Assembly: GCF_039523735.1 (NCBI RefSeq)
Contig: NZ_BAAAFW010000058.1
Span: 1 to 64,000 of the forward strand
Source: Tatumella punctata
GTDB taxonomy: Bacteria; Pseudomonadota; Gammaproteobacteria; Enterobacterales; Enterobacteriaceae
DNA: 64,000 bases
Reading direction: 5' to 3'
In this document: positions 26,296-35,669 of the stretch, piece by piece
Layout of the letters: each line of letters opens with the position of its first letter
How positions within the stretch are numbered: the first letter of the stretch is position 1
The notes under the pieces: model-generated
Databases searched by the model: none
Told to the model about the DNA's origin: nothing
Seen by the model: only the letters and a program-made list of their open reading frames with translations
Translations under genes and position numbers: made by a program

Positions 26296-27420
26296 TCACT
26301 TTCCGGCCTCTTTTTTGACCTGACTCACGGGTTTAACCCATGGACTTTTTGCCCGTACAGCGTCAGGAAGCGCACTGATAGCACGTTTTGCTTCTGCCGG
26401 GGTTGCATAAGAACCGCTGACCAATACAAACCATGGCTGCCCGTTACGTTGCGTCTGGTAAATATGGTAACTGCCCAGCTGTTGCTGTTTAGCCCATGTA
26501 TTCAGAGCAGCTTCATGGGTTGCACCACTGAGTTGCAGGGTATATTGACCGGCAGGTAACTGGCGGGCAGGGTCTGCGGCACGGGTTACTGGCGGGACAG
26601 GTTCATGCTTCCTCACCGTGGCTGATGCGACGGGGGGGGCCGTTTTTTTCTGTTCAGCTGCCTGACGCTGTTGTACCGCCCGGCGTTGTTCTTCTGTACG
26701 ACGCCGTTCTGCACTGCGACGATTTTCCCGTTGACGCTCACGTTCAGCGGCGACTGTTTTACGTTCATTCGCCTGGCTGGCGCTGTTTTGCGGAGTCCGG
26801 TGAACGACTGACGGCTTATTGGCCGGAGCGTTCAGGTTACCTGTCTGACCAGTCGCCGGTATGGGATTGGCCAGTTTTCCACTGCGGTCAAGCGTGGCAG
26901 GAGCCAACGGCAAAGATGTTGTAGCCGCCGCGGACTCTGCCGGTACCTGTGTATTATTCAGCGCACTGTTTATACCGCCAGCCACCGTAATACGCTGCTG
27001 ATCAGCCGGAGCCGTCCCTGCCGCTGCCTGAGATGGCGTCGACGAGATAGCGGGCATAGCAATAGTGTTACTTCCGGCGGAGGCATTATTGGCAGGTGTC
27101 TCAGTATCTGAGGGTGTCTCTGTCGCGGCAGCAGACGCCGGGGCAGACTGCCCGCTCATGGCAGAGGTACCTGAAAGATCAATATCTTTACCAGCACTGC
27201 CGGATGAGCTGGCCGGGGCAGCAGGTGCATGTCCGGAGGGTGATTTCAGTGCAGAACCAATACCGAGGATCAACAGTAACAGCACCAGAATCCCGACGGC
27301 AATCATAATATGTTGCTTAGATACCGGTAATTTCGGCCCTGCAGAGGGTTTACGGTTTCGCGCAGCAGGACGATCACTGGCGTCAGGCTTTAACTCATCT
27401 TCCGGTTGAAACTCATCCAT
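26296..27420 (-). CDS. damX: Cell-division protein DamX with SPOR domain
   Basis: Single-pass inner-membrane protein that localises to the septum through peptidoglycan binding. 374 aa: acidic cytoplasmic N-terminus (1-36), one membrane segment (about 37-56), a long periplasmic linker rich in Ala, Ser, Pro and Thr, a highly charged Arg/Glu/Gln segment (about 215-250), and a C-terminal SPOR domain (about 290-365, YTLQLSGATHEAALNTWAKQ and WFVLVSGSYATPAEAKRAI). Shorter than E. coli DamX (428 aa), mainly in the linker. Third gene of the superoperon. Confidence 0.95.
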   Translation of the reverse strand: MDEFQPEDELKPDASDRPAARNRKPSAGPKLPVSKQHIMIAVGILVLLLLILGIGSALKSPSGHAPAAPASSSGSAGKDIDLSGTSAMSGQSAPASAAATETPSDTETPANNASAGSNTIAMPAISSTPSQAAAGTAPADQQRITVAGGINSALNNTQVPAESAAATTSLPLAPATLDRSGKLANPIPATGQTGNLNAPANKPSVVHRTPQNSASQANERKTVAAERERQRENRRSAERRRTEEQRRAVQQRQAAEQKKTAPPVASATVRKHEPVPPVTRAADPARQLPAGQYTLQLSGATHEAALNTWAKQQQLGSYHIYQTQRNGQPWFVLVSGSYATPAEAKRAISALPDAVRAKSPWVKPVSQVKKEAGK

Positions 27421-27492
27421 TAAACCACCTCATACTTAACCATTGATCTCTCGCTGCCTTTTCGTGCCGCGGGAACACTGTATGCCGTATTA

Positions 27493-28581
27493 TCAGCCGG
27501 GCAGACAATCATTGATTGCCCTGGTAACAATATCATGAGAAATATCGCCTCTCACTTCTGACTGCCCGATATTACGAGGCAGAACCAGACGAAGTTCACC
27601 GGCTAATACCTTTTTATCCCGCATCATATGCGGCAGATACTGGCTGGCGGTCATTTCCCGCGGTCCGTGCACCGGCAAACCGGCACGCTCCAGTAACTTA
27701 ATAATACGTTGAGTATCATCAGGGCTGAAACCATTGATATATTCAGCGGTCCTGGCCGCCATCACTATACCGGCAGACACCGCTTCGCCGTGCAGCCAGT
27801 TGCCATAGCCCATATGTGCTTCAATCGCATGACCGAAGGTATGCCCCAGATTAAGCAGGGCCCGGACACCGGACTCACGCTCATCGGCAGCCACAACCCG
27901 GGCTTTAAGCTCACAGCAACGACGAATACACTGCGCCAGTGCTTTTTCATCCAGAGCAACTAATGCTTCCATATGGTTTTCCAGCCATACGAAAAAATCA
28001 TTATCCAGAATGATACCGTATTTAATCACTTCTGCCAGTCCGGACGAAAGTTCACGCGGGGGCAGCGTTTTCAGACAATCAGTATCAATGATGACCGAGG
28101 CAGGCTGATAAAACGCGCCGATCATATTTTTACCCAGCGGATGGTTTACCGCTGTTTTTCCCCCGACAGAGGAATCTACCTGTGAGAGTAAGGTGGTGGG
28201 TATTTGAATAAAGCGGACACCACGCTGATAGCAGGCCGCAGCAAAACCCGTCATGTCGCCAATTACACCGCCGCCGAGAGCGATCAGGGTGGTATCACGG
28301 CCATGAGGTTTTTCAAGTAATGCGGTGAATATTTGTTCAAGGACAGTCAGCGTTTTATACTGTTCACCGTCAGGCAATATAACCTGGTCAACTAAAACGC
28401 CTGCAGCTGATAGTTTTTCAGTCACAGCATCCAGATACAGCGGTGCCAATGTATCATTGGTCACCACCATTACAGGATTTCCGGCACCCAGCGGCCAGTA
28501 TGAGGCAGGATCATCAAACAAACCTGCAGCTATTCTTATCGGATAACTACGTTCTTCAAGTGAGACCGTGATCTGCTCCAT
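27493..28581 (-). CDS. aroB: 3-dehydroquinate synthase
   Basis: Second step of the shikimate pathway. NAD- and zinc-dependent conversion of DAHP to 3-dehydroquinate. 362 aa, as in E. coli. GGGVIGDMTGFAA (nucleotide site), TTLLSQVDSSVGGKTAVN, and the metal-site regions LGHTFGHAIEA and HGEAVSAG are intact. 39 bp downstream of aroK. Confidence 0.98.
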   Translation of the reverse strand: MEQITVSLEERSYPIRIAAGLFDDPASYWPLGAGNPVMVVTNDTLAPLYLDAVTEKLSAAGVLVDQVILPDGEQYKTLTVLEQIFTALLEKPHGRDTTLIALGGGVIGDMTGFAAACYQRGVRFIQIPTTLLSQVDSSVGGKTAVNHPLGKNMIGAFYQPASVIIDTDCLKTLPPRELSSGLAEVIKYGIILDNDFFVWLENHMEALVALDEKALAQCIRRCCELKARVVAADERESGVRALLNLGHTFGHAIEAHMGYGNWLHGEAVSAGIVMAARTAEYINGFSPDDTQRIIKLLERAGLPVHGPREMTASQYLPHMMRDKKVLAGELRLVLPRNIGQSEVRGDISHDIVTRAINDCLPG

Positions 28582-28620
28582 AATGATCGATACCCTGCAA
28601 CTTAGTCTGCTTAAGATAAA

Positions 28621-29142
28621 TTAATTACTTTCCAGCATATGAATAATCTGGTTCGCGACCACTTTAGCACTTTGCTCATCAGTTCGAATGGTCACATCTG
28701 CAATTTCTTCATACAGCGGATTTCGCTCACCCGCCAGTTCTTCCAGCACTTCCCGCGGAGGAGAATCAACCTGAAGTAAAGGACGTCGTTTGTCACGCTG
28801 TGTACGTGCCAGTTGCTTTTCTATTGTCGTTTCCAGATACACAACCACACCACGGGCGGAAAGACGATTGCGGGTTTCACGTGATTTTACTGAGCCCCCC
28901 CCCGTCGCAAGAACAATGCCTTGTTTTTCAGTCAGCTCGTTGATGATTTTTTCTTCACGATCACGAAAACCATCTTCGCCTTCTACATCAAATACCCAGC
29001 CAACATCAGCTCCGGTACGTCGCTCAATTTCCTGATCGGAATCATAAAATTCCATATTGAGTTGCTGAGCTAACTGACGACCAATAGTGCTTTTGCCGGC
29101 ACCCATAGGCCCAACCAGAAAGATATTTCGTTTCTCTGCCAT
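28621..29142 (-). CDS. aroK: Shikimate kinase I
   Basis: Phosphorylates shikimate in aromatic amino-acid synthesis. 173 aa from MAEKRNIFLVGPMG; the 27-codon upstream extension is not family-like. Walker A GPMGAGKST lies at residues 11-19, the shikimate-binding DSDQEIE and GGGSV motifs follow, and the LID segment is RDKRRPLL. First gene of the superoperon that ends with trpS. Confidence 0.97.
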   Translation of the reverse strand: MAEKRNIFLVGPMGAGKSTIGRQLAQQLNMEFYDSDQEIERRTGADVGWVFDVEGEDGFRDREEKIINELTEKQGIVLATGGGSVKSRETRNRLSARGVVVYLETTIEKQLARTQRDKRRPLLQVDSPPREVLEELAGERNPLYEEIADVTIRTDEQSAKVVANQIIHMLESN

Positions 29143-29501
29143 TTTATCGGTATTACTAAGAATTCGTTGATGATACCCCGCGTTCAGCCTTGCTGACAGG
29201 CGGGACAGAAACTGAGACCTCATAAGCGTTAATAAGAGTCAGACAAAAAATTATCTCAACACTATGGGTCGTTTGGCAACCAAATAAATGATCTCCGGCG
29301 AAGCTTTCTCCTCCGGAGCGATATTAAATCGTATCTTTTGTTCATTTTTACAACAACATTGCTGCAGACAACAAAGATAACCTGATACTTTATCTGGTCC
29401 CGGATAACTACATACAGGTTTACAAAATCGCTAATCTTTTATGCTAAATATTACGCTGCGTCAACGTTGTTCCCTGCTGTGGGGATAATTACAGGGAATA
29501 A
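29143..29501 (-). promoter_or_regulatory. hofQ-aroK intergenic region with candidate aroK promoter
   Basis: 359 bp with no gene. On the minus strand TTGAGA (29254-29259) and TTATTA (29230-29235), 18 bp apart, form a plausible sigma70 promoter about 90 bp before aroK. An inverted repeat CTCCGG...CCGGAG lies at 29293-29318. No clear terminator after hofQ was seen. Confidence 0.4.
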
Positions 29502-30743
29502 TCAGGGAAATACCAATCTGGGGGTGATAAATATCACCAGTTCCCGCTTCGTCTGCTGGCTGACATCCTGCCGGAAAAGACGGCCAATCGCGGGTAATTC
29601 CCCGATAACCGGGACTTTGTTCTGCTGGTTATTCGTCTGTTGCTGAAAGATCCCGCCAAGTGCTACCGTCTGTCCGTCCTGAATAGTGACTTTGGTCTCA
29701 ATTTCCTGCTTATCAATACTCAGAGGCACATTATTGCCTTTTTGCAGGGCCTTGCCCGGGACATTCTGGCTCAGCCGGATGGTCAGCCTGACATTGCCTT
29801 CTCCCAGCACTTCCGGTGTAATCTGCATCCCCAGTACCGCTTCTTTAAATTCCACGGTCGCGTTTTCATTTCTGCCCTGCGAGACAATATAAGGGATTTC
29901 TGTCCCCTGTTTTATGGAGGCCACATTACCATGTGAGGTTATCAGACGCGGGCTGGCGATGATCTCAATCTGGTTTTCCTGCTCAAGTGCGCTCAGTTCA
30001 AGATTCAGCAACTGACCATTGATTCTGGCCAGCGTCATTCCCGCAGAGAAGAAAGCCGACTCAACACTTAACGGTATATCCAGCGACGGCGATGCCAGAA
30101 TATCATTCACCGATGAAACACCACCCAGTCCCCAGCCGACACCCAGTTCACGTAACTGCTCTTCACTGATAGTCACGATATGGGCCGTAATTTCTACCTG
30201 CGGGACGGGTATATCGAACAGGGTTATCCACTGCGCAATGCTGACCAGCGCCGGGCCGGTATCGCGGATAATTAACATATTTGCTCTGCTATTCAGAGAG
30301 ATTCGTCCCCGGGGAGTCAGAGGGCCAGCGTTCTCCTTAAGCAACAATGACCTGACCTGATTAACATCCGTATAGCGCAGTACAAAACGGCGGGTTTCCA
30401 GAGGTAATGCTGCTTCAACTGAATCCAGCGGCGGATGTCCGGTTTTCTCATCTCCGGAGCGTGGAGATATACGTAAAATATTTTGTTTACACCGGGCGGT
30501 CACCCCCGCCATTTCTGCCACCAGCGCTACTGCCTGCGGCCATTCAACGTCGCGTAATCTGACAGTTAAGCTTCCGCTCACCCCGGGAGCGATCACCAGG
30601 TTAGCCTGCCGGAACTCGGCGAGGTGATAAAATATTTGTGCTACCGGTGTATCCTCAAAATCCACGGTCACAGGGTTTGCAGTGACACTGCCAGTCGCTG
30701 CAACAGAGAGCAAAAAACACAGCAGTTTAGCGTTCACGGGCAT
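29502..30743 (-). CDS. hofQ: HofQ, secretin-like DNA-uptake porin
   Basis: PilQ-type outer-membrane secretin, 413 aa. Signal peptide at residues 1-22, an N-terminal secretin/TonB-short domain (VDFEDTPVAQIFYHLAEF), an N1-type domain (FVLRYTDVNQVRSLLL), then the secretin core with ITAHIVTISEEQLRELGVGWG and VPVIGELPAIGRLF. Homologues serve DNA uptake in Haemophilus (ComE) and use of DNA as nutrient in E. coli. Last gene of hofMNOPQ, overlapping hofP by 17 bp. Confidence 0.95.
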   Translation of the reverse strand: MPVNAKLLCFLLSVAATGSVTANPVTVDFEDTPVAQIFYHLAEFRQANLVIAPGVSGSLTVRLRDVEWPQAVALVAEMAGVTARCKQNILRISPRSGDEKTGHPPLDSVEAALPLETRRFVLRYTDVNQVRSLLLKENAGPLTPRGRISLNSRANMLIIRDTGPALVSIAQWITLFDIPVPQVEITAHIVTISEEQLRELGVGWGLGGVSSVNDILASPSLDIPLSVESAFFSAGMTLARINGQLLNLELSALEQENQIEIIASPRLITSHGNVASIKQGTEIPYIVSQGRNENATVEFKEAVLGMQITPEVLGEGNVRLTIRLSQNVPGKALQKGNNVPLSIDKQEIETKVTIQDGQTVALGGIFQQQTNNQQNKVPVIGELPAIGRLFRQDVSQQTKRELVIFITPRLVFP

Positions 30744-31077
30744 GACCAGTGGCCATTGTCAGTAGCCATAAAGGGGTCTGGCATTCACCCGTATTGCGTA
30801 ATATCACACGGCCCCGCGTTATCTGTTCAACCTGCCATAACGTTCCCGGTAAGTACTGTCCGGCGAACAACAAGTAATAGCCCTGTGAGGGATGTGAAAG
30901 CCGGGCTGCTTGTTTATCCTGTTGCAGTACTGTCCCCTGTAAGCGCCATTGTGGTTCCCCCCTGTCCGGCAGGCGGCACTGGAGACTGATACCGGGTGGC
31001 TGAAAAGGGTTGCGGGCCGCTCCTGATACGTAAAAGCAGCAAAAAAACATCAGCGAGTAATAATGAATATTATTCAT
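30727..31077 (-). CDS. hofP: HofP, PilP-like protein
   Basis: 116-aa exported protein: N-terminal hydrophobic signal (residues 2-19), then RNPFQPPG, a motif typical of PilP/HofP, and a small beta domain. In pilus systems PilP links the inner-membrane PilNO complex to the secretin. Overlaps hofO by 8 bp and hofQ by 17 bp, so translation is coupled. Sequence conservation is low, so the call leans on position. Confidence 0.82.
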   Translation of the reverse strand: MNNIHYYSLMFFCCFYVSGAARNPFQPPGISLQCRLPDRGEPQWRLQGTVLQQDKQAARLSHPSQGYYLLFAGQYLPGTLWQVEQITRGRVILRNTGECQTPLWLLTMATGHARER

Positions 31078-31558
31078 CAGGATTTAACCACATCACCATT
31101 TCCAGCCCCTCTTCCCGGTATTCAAGACCAAACCGGATCGGTAACAGAGAGGGCTGTAATATCCTCATCTGTCTGAAAAAGACCGCAACTTGCGGCCAGT
31201 CAAGCTGCAATTGTATCTCTGCCGGTGACTCTGTATTACGCCAGCGCCTGAGGGTTATCTCGTTGCCTGCCAGTATTTCTTCCAGGGCAATCCCTGTTTT
31301 CTGCTGTTGTGTGTTTCGTCGAATCAGTAACTGGTCACGTAACTGCTCCGCTGGCAGTAAACGGGATAATTGTTCCTGTTGCTGTCGGAGAAAGTTGTCC
31401 TGACGCAGATACTGTTGTTCACTGCGCTGCCAGCGCTGCCATTCCGGAAGAATCAGCAGCAGTGCAGAAAATAGCAGACCACACGCGGAGGTCAGGAGAA
31501 ACAGGCCCCATTGCTGATAATGCGGCCGATAAAGCATGCCAGTTGCCCATTCAGTCAT
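31070..31558 (-). CDS. hofO: HofO, PilO-like membrane protein
   Basis: 162 aa with one membrane segment (about residues 17-38), a coiled coil rich in Gln and Arg (40-75) and a periplasmic domain. That is the topology of PilO, partner of PilN in the alignment subcomplex. Overlaps hofN and hofP. Conservation with E. coli HofO is weak. Confidence 0.82.
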   Translation of the reverse strand: MTEWATGMLYRPHYQQWGLFLLTSACGLLFSALLLILPEWQRWQRSEQQYLRQDNFLRQQQEQLSRLLPAEQLRDQLLIRRNTQQQKTGIALEEILAGNEITLRRWRNTESPAEIQLQLDWPQVAVFFRQMRILQPSLLPIRFGLEYREEGLEMVMWLNPDE

Positions 31559-32114
31559 CTGCCCATCCCCCGTACAGCTGCATGCTTACCGCCAGATAGG
31601 CCCTGAGGGTAAAACGGTAATCCCCCTGCCCTGTCCCCTGCATTTCCTGAATATCGACCCGGGTGAAGAATGCTTGTCGCCGGAGGTTTCTTGTAAACAA
31701 CATCAGGCTGGAGAGGGTATCCGCCTGGCCACGAAACGTCAGTGTCGTCTGTTCCTGTGCTACCGATATCAGCCACAGAGATAAAGGCATCAGGGCCGGT
31801 AACTTCACCCAGAAACGGCGCCAGTTATCCAGTCTGTCGGCCAGTGCCTGACGGGCTTCATCCTGTTGCTGTCGGTCAACTAACTGCTGAGATAACTGTT
31901 GTTGCTCTGCCAGCAGGCGACTGGTCAGTGCCTGTAATTTTTTCTGCTGGGCAACCCATATCGCGGTCTGTTTCCCGGACTGTGTCAGAGATAACCACAG
32001 GGCACTATTGACCGTCAGAAGGACAACCAGCATTAACAGAGCACGGGTCAGCCATTGCTGCTTCCTGCGTTGCAATACAGCTTCCCGCCATGGTAATAAA
32101 TTTACCCGGATCAC
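31551..32114 (-). CDS. hofN: HofN, PilN-like membrane protein
   Basis: 187 aa. The start is a GTG at 32114 that overlaps the hofM stop in a GTGA junction; it restores the family N-terminus VIRVNLLPWREA, where NLLPWR is the PilN hallmark that binds PilM. One membrane segment (about 20-40) is followed by a Gln-rich coiled coil and a ferredoxin-like periplasmic domain. A longer frame upstream is an overlap with hofM and is not used. Confidence 0.88.
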   Translation of the reverse strand: MIRVNLLPWREAVLQRRKQQWLTRALLMLVVLLTVNSALWLSLTQSGKQTAIWVAQQKKLQALTSRLLAEQQQLSQQLVDRQQQDEARQALADRLDNWRRFWVKLPALMPLSLWLISVAQEQTTLTFRGQADTLSSLMLFTRNLRRQAFFTRVDIQEMQGTGQGDYRFTLRAYLAVSMQLYGGWADD

Positions 32115-32944
32115 AGACGATCGTCCTGACGCAGTGCCAGCCCGGCAGCTAACGTAAAACTGCTTTCTTCTGCCGGTAACGGCGGCTGGCGATACACAAT
32201 GGCAGGGAAAGGCGAAAAAAGACGAAATCCGGCGGGGACCCGTGGCGGAAGCTGACTGCCACAAAAAAAACGAGCCTCTGCCTCAGGGCATTGCTGCGTA
32301 CATATGAATTCAGCATCGGGACACTGCTGCCGAAACTGCCAGCCATGTTGCAGCTTACCCTGACGATAGCAGGCCCATAGCCAGAATGTATCGCTTTCAT
32401 GGACAAGGATCCGGTCATGACCGGAACCCTGCATACTCAGGGCGACCGCAAGACTGCCATGCATTAGTTCAAAAACATCAGGGCTGAGTCCGGCCCGATA
32501 GAAAATATTTTGCCATTGTTCAATAACTGTCTGACTGGCTACCGTAATACTGACACTGTCAGACTGCAGGACAGCCGGCTGATAATCTATCGCTAACGGG
32601 CCGCTGCCTTCAGGAAATAACCGCCCTGCGGCCGCCCTGATATAACTCCCCAGCACAGGTTCGCAGGCAACAGCAGACGGAACATCCAGCTGCCGCTGTA
32701 ATACCAGGTGTGGCGGTAACCCTACACGTAATGAGAACTTTCGCGGCAGTAATCTGCGCCAGCGCTCTAATAACCGGACCAGCACGGTCCGGGGGCCATT
32801 CATATCCTGATTACTATCCTGACAGGGAACAGGTTGCTGCCACCAGTGGCGTAGTTGCCAGCCATTACGTCGCGGCTGAACCCCGAGGGCGGTAACCTGC
32901 CCGGGCTGAATATCAAGCCCGATATGCCAGTAATTTGCCTTCAT
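32111..32944 (-). CDS. hofM: HofM, PilM-like actin-fold protein
   Basis: Cytoplasmic PilM homologue, 277 aa from MKANYWHIGLDIQPG, preceded by GGAGG at 8 bp; an ATG five codons upstream is less well placed. GLDIQPGQVTALGV resembles the phosphate-1 loop of the actin fold, and SVSITVASQTVIEQW lies in the second half. First gene of the hof operon, divergent from mrcA. Confidence 0.88.
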   Translation of the reverse strand: MKANYWHIGLDIQPGQVTALGVQPRRNGWQLRHWWQQPVPCQDSNQDMNGPRTVLVRLLERWRRLLPRKFSLRVGLPPHLVLQRQLDVPSAVACEPVLGSYIRAAAGRLFPEGSGPLAIDYQPAVLQSDSVSITVASQTVIEQWQNIFYRAGLSPDVFELMHGSLAVALSMQGSGHDRILVHESDTFWLWACYRQGKLQHGWQFRQQCPDAEFICTQQCPEAEARFFCGSQLPPRVPAGFRLFSPFPAIVYRQPPLPAEESSFTLAAGLALRQDDRL

Positions 32945-33062
32945 CCAGGACACCTCCATTGTGTCTGTGCGTAAAATGACGTATCAAACCATTCCGACAG
33001 CCTTTATACTACGCGCCGATTGTTTATAAACTGTCCGGTTGACCTATAGCGGGAAATTTCAG

Positions 33063-35615
33063 GTGAAGTTCTTAAAGTATTTATTCATTTTGGCAGTGTG
33101 TTGCGTGCTACTGGGCGTGGGCTCGGTTTATGGCTTATATAAATATATAGAGCCTCAGTTACCCGACGTTAACACGCTGAAAGACGTTCGCCTGCAGACA
33201 CCCATGCAGGTGTACAGTGCTGACGGCGACCTCATCGCACAATTTGGCGAAAAACGCCGTGTGCCGTTAAAACTTAATCAGATCCCGCCGGAGATGGTAA
33301 AAGCGTTCATCGCGACCGAAGACAGTCGTTTTTATGAGCACCACGGGGTTGATCCTGTCGGCGTTTTCCGCGCCGCGAGTATTGCGCTGGTCTCCGGCCA
33401 TGCCAGCCAGGGTGCCAGTACTATTACCCAGCAATTAGCACGGAACTTTTTCCTCACCCCGGAAAAAACGCTGATGAGGAAAATCAAAGAAGCGTTCCTC
33501 GCTATCCGTATCGAACAGCTGCTCAGTAAAGATGAAATTCTTGAGTTGTATCTGAATAAAATTTATCTCGGCTACAGGGCTTATGGTGTGGGTGCGGCAG
33601 CGCAGGTGTACTTCGGCAAAAATGTTGACCAGCTGACATTGAGTGAGATGGCAATGATTGCCGGATTGCCGAAAGCCCCTTCCACGTTTAACCCACTCTA
33701 TTCCCCTGAGCGAGCTCTGGCACGCCGTAACGTTGTTCTGTCCCGTATGCTGGACCAGAACTATATTACCCGCCAGCAATATGATGACGCCCGTCAGCAG
33801 AAAATTGATGCCAGCTATCATGGTCCGGAAGTGGTTTTTACCGCACCGTATATTACCGAAATGGTGCGTCAGGAGATGATTAAACGCTACGGGGATAATG
33901 CGTATACTGATGGCTTCAAGGTATACACCACTATCACCCGCCGGTTACAGACCGCGGCCCAGGATGCCGTCCGGAAGAATGTGATTGATTATGATATGCG
34001 CCACGGCTATCGCGGACCACAAAAAGTATTGTGGAAACCTCAGGAGCAGGCCTGGGCACCTTCAAAGATCAATGACGAGCTGAACAGCCTGCCGGTTTAC
34101 GGTCCCCTGATCCCTGCGGTAGTCACCTCTGCTGACAGCACTGCTGCCAGCGTGGTGATAAAAGGCGGTAACAGGCTATCCCTCGACCTTGCTGCAGTAC
34201 GCTGGGCGAGACCTTTTCGGTCAGACACTGTGCAGGGCCCGGTACCACGTTCGGTCAGCCAGGTTCTCCAGGCCGGACAACAGATTTGGGTACGTCAGGA
34301 TAACAGCCAGTGGTTACTGGCACAGGTTCCGGAAGTTAACTCGGCGTTAGTTTCTCTGAACTCTAAAACCGGGGCTGTCATAGCACTGGTCGGTGGTTTT
34401 GACTTCAGCCAGAGTATGTTTAACCGGGCCACTCAGGCATTACGCCAGGTAGGTTCTAATATTAAACCTCTCCTTTATACCGCTGCTCTGGATAAAGGGC
34501 TGACACTGGCAACCATGTTAAACGATGTACCGATTTCCCGCTGGGATGCCGGTGCCGGCACTGACTGGCGCCCCCATAATTCGCCAAATACCTATGACGG
34601 GCCTATCCGCTTACGTGAAGGCCTGGGTCTGTCGAAAAACGTGGTGATGGTCAGAGCAATGCGGGCGATGGGCGTAGACTATGCAGTGCAGTATCTGCAA
34701 CGTCTCGGATTCCCGGCACAGAATATTGTGCGCACCGAATCACTGGCGTTAGGTGCGGCATCTTTCACCCCGATGCAGGTCGTCCGTGGGTATGCAACCT
34801 TAACCAATGGCGGCTTCCTGATTGATCCCTGGTTTATCCAGCGAATCGAAGATCCATCGGGGGCTACCGTATTTGAGGAAAAACCCAAAATTGCCTGCCC
34901 GCAGTGTAATATCCCGGTGATTTATGGTGATACACCGAAATCTGCGGCACTGAATGAAGACAGTATCGAGAACGTGGCCCGGCCGGATGAAACTCCGGTC
35001 ACGGAACCGGCACCGCCGCAGACCGATCTTGAGCAGGCTCCCGGTCAGCCGGCTACCGATCAACAATACGCACCCCATGTCATCAGTACTCAGCTATCTT
35101 TCCTGATTAAAAGTGCAATGAACTCAAATATCTTCGGCGAACCGGGCTGGCAAGGAACTGGCTGGCGTGCAGGGAGAGACCTGAAACGTAATGATATCGG
35201 CGGCAAAACCGGAACCACCAATAGTTCTAAAGATGCATGGTTTTCCGGTTATGGTCCGGACATTGCGACATCCGTCTGGATCGGTTTCGATGATGCCCGC
35301 AGAGACCTGGGCCGCAGTACCTTGTCCGGCGTGATAAAAGATCAGGCTTCCGGCTATGAGGGCGGAGCCAAAACAGCCCAGCCGGCGTGGGATGATTATA
35401 TGAAAGTCGCTCTGGACGGTGTTGCCCTGCAACCACTGATACCGCCGGAGGGAATTACGACAGTCACTATCGATCGCAGTACCGGTAAGTTATCTAAAGG
35501 CGGAAGTAACAGTCGCCAGGAATATTTTATTACCGGTACCGAGCCGACGGAATATTCAGTCAGCGATAGCAGCCCGACTATTATGGATAATGGCCAGAGC
35601 CATGACCTGTTCTGA
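33063..35615 (+). CDS. mrcA: Penicillin-binding protein 1A
   Basis: Bifunctional peptidoglycan synthase. Starts at GTG 33063 (GGGA ribosome site 8 bp before), giving 850 aa, exactly the E. coli length; a TTG eight codons up is rejected. Membrane anchor at about 6-28, transglycosylase with catalytic E86 in EDSRFYEHHG, an OB-like insert, and a transpeptidase with S465 in SNIK and KTGTT at 715-719. The linker before the last domain is Pro-rich. Divergent from hofM, with its own terminator. Confidence 0.97.
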   Translation: MKFLKYLFILAVCCVLLGVGSVYGLYKYIEPQLPDVNTLKDVRLQTPMQVYSADGDLIAQFGEKRRVPLKLNQIPPEMVKAFIATEDSRFYEHHGVDPVGVFRAASIALVSGHASQGASTITQQLARNFFLTPEKTLMRKIKEAFLAIRIEQLLSKDEILELYLNKIYLGYRAYGVGAAAQVYFGKNVDQLTLSEMAMIAGLPKAPSTFNPLYSPERALARRNVVLSRMLDQNYITRQQYDDARQQKIDASYHGPEVVFTAPYITEMVRQEMIKRYGDNAYTDGFKVYTTITRRLQTAAQDAVRKNVIDYDMRHGYRGPQKVLWKPQEQAWAPSKINDELNSLPVYGPLIPAVVTSADSTAASVVIKGGNRLSLDLAAVRWARPFRSDTVQGPVPRSVSQVLQAGQQIWVRQDNSQWLLAQVPEVNSALVSLNSKTGAVIALVGGFDFSQSMFNRATQALRQVGSNIKPLLYTAALDKGLTLATMLNDVPISRWDAGAGTDWRPHNSPNTYDGPIRLREGLGLSKNVVMVRAMRAMGVDYAVQYLQRLGFPAQNIVRTESLALGAASFTPMQVVRGYATLTNGGFLIDPWFIQRIEDPSGATVFEEKPKIACPQCNIPVIYGDTPKSAALNEDSIENVARPDETPVTEPAPPQTDLEQAPGQPATDQQYAPHVISTQLSFLIKSAMNSNIFGEPGWQGTGWRAGRDLKRNDIGGKTGTTNSSKDAWFSGYGPDIATSVWIGFDDARRDLGRSTLSGVIKDQASGYEGGAKTAQPAWDDYMKVALDGVALQPLIPPEGITTVTIDRSTGKLSKGGSNSRQEYFITGTEPTEYSVSDSSPTIMDNGQSHDLF

Positions 35616-35630
35616 GGTTCACTGAGCAAC

Positions 35631-35655
35631 AAAAAGCCGGCACTGCCGGCTTTTT
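35631..35655. terminator. mrcA/nudE bidirectional terminator
   Basis: 11-bp arms AAAAAGCCGGC and GCCGGCTTTTT around a 3-nt loop, between convergent genes. A-run and T-run on the two sides serve both strands. Confidence 0.9.
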
Positions 35656-35669
35656 GTCAGATTTGAGGG

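Noticed and set aside
33039..33062. TTG start for mrcA eight codons upstream
   Set aside because: The GTG at 33063 gives the exact family length and N-terminus and has a well-spaced ribosome site.
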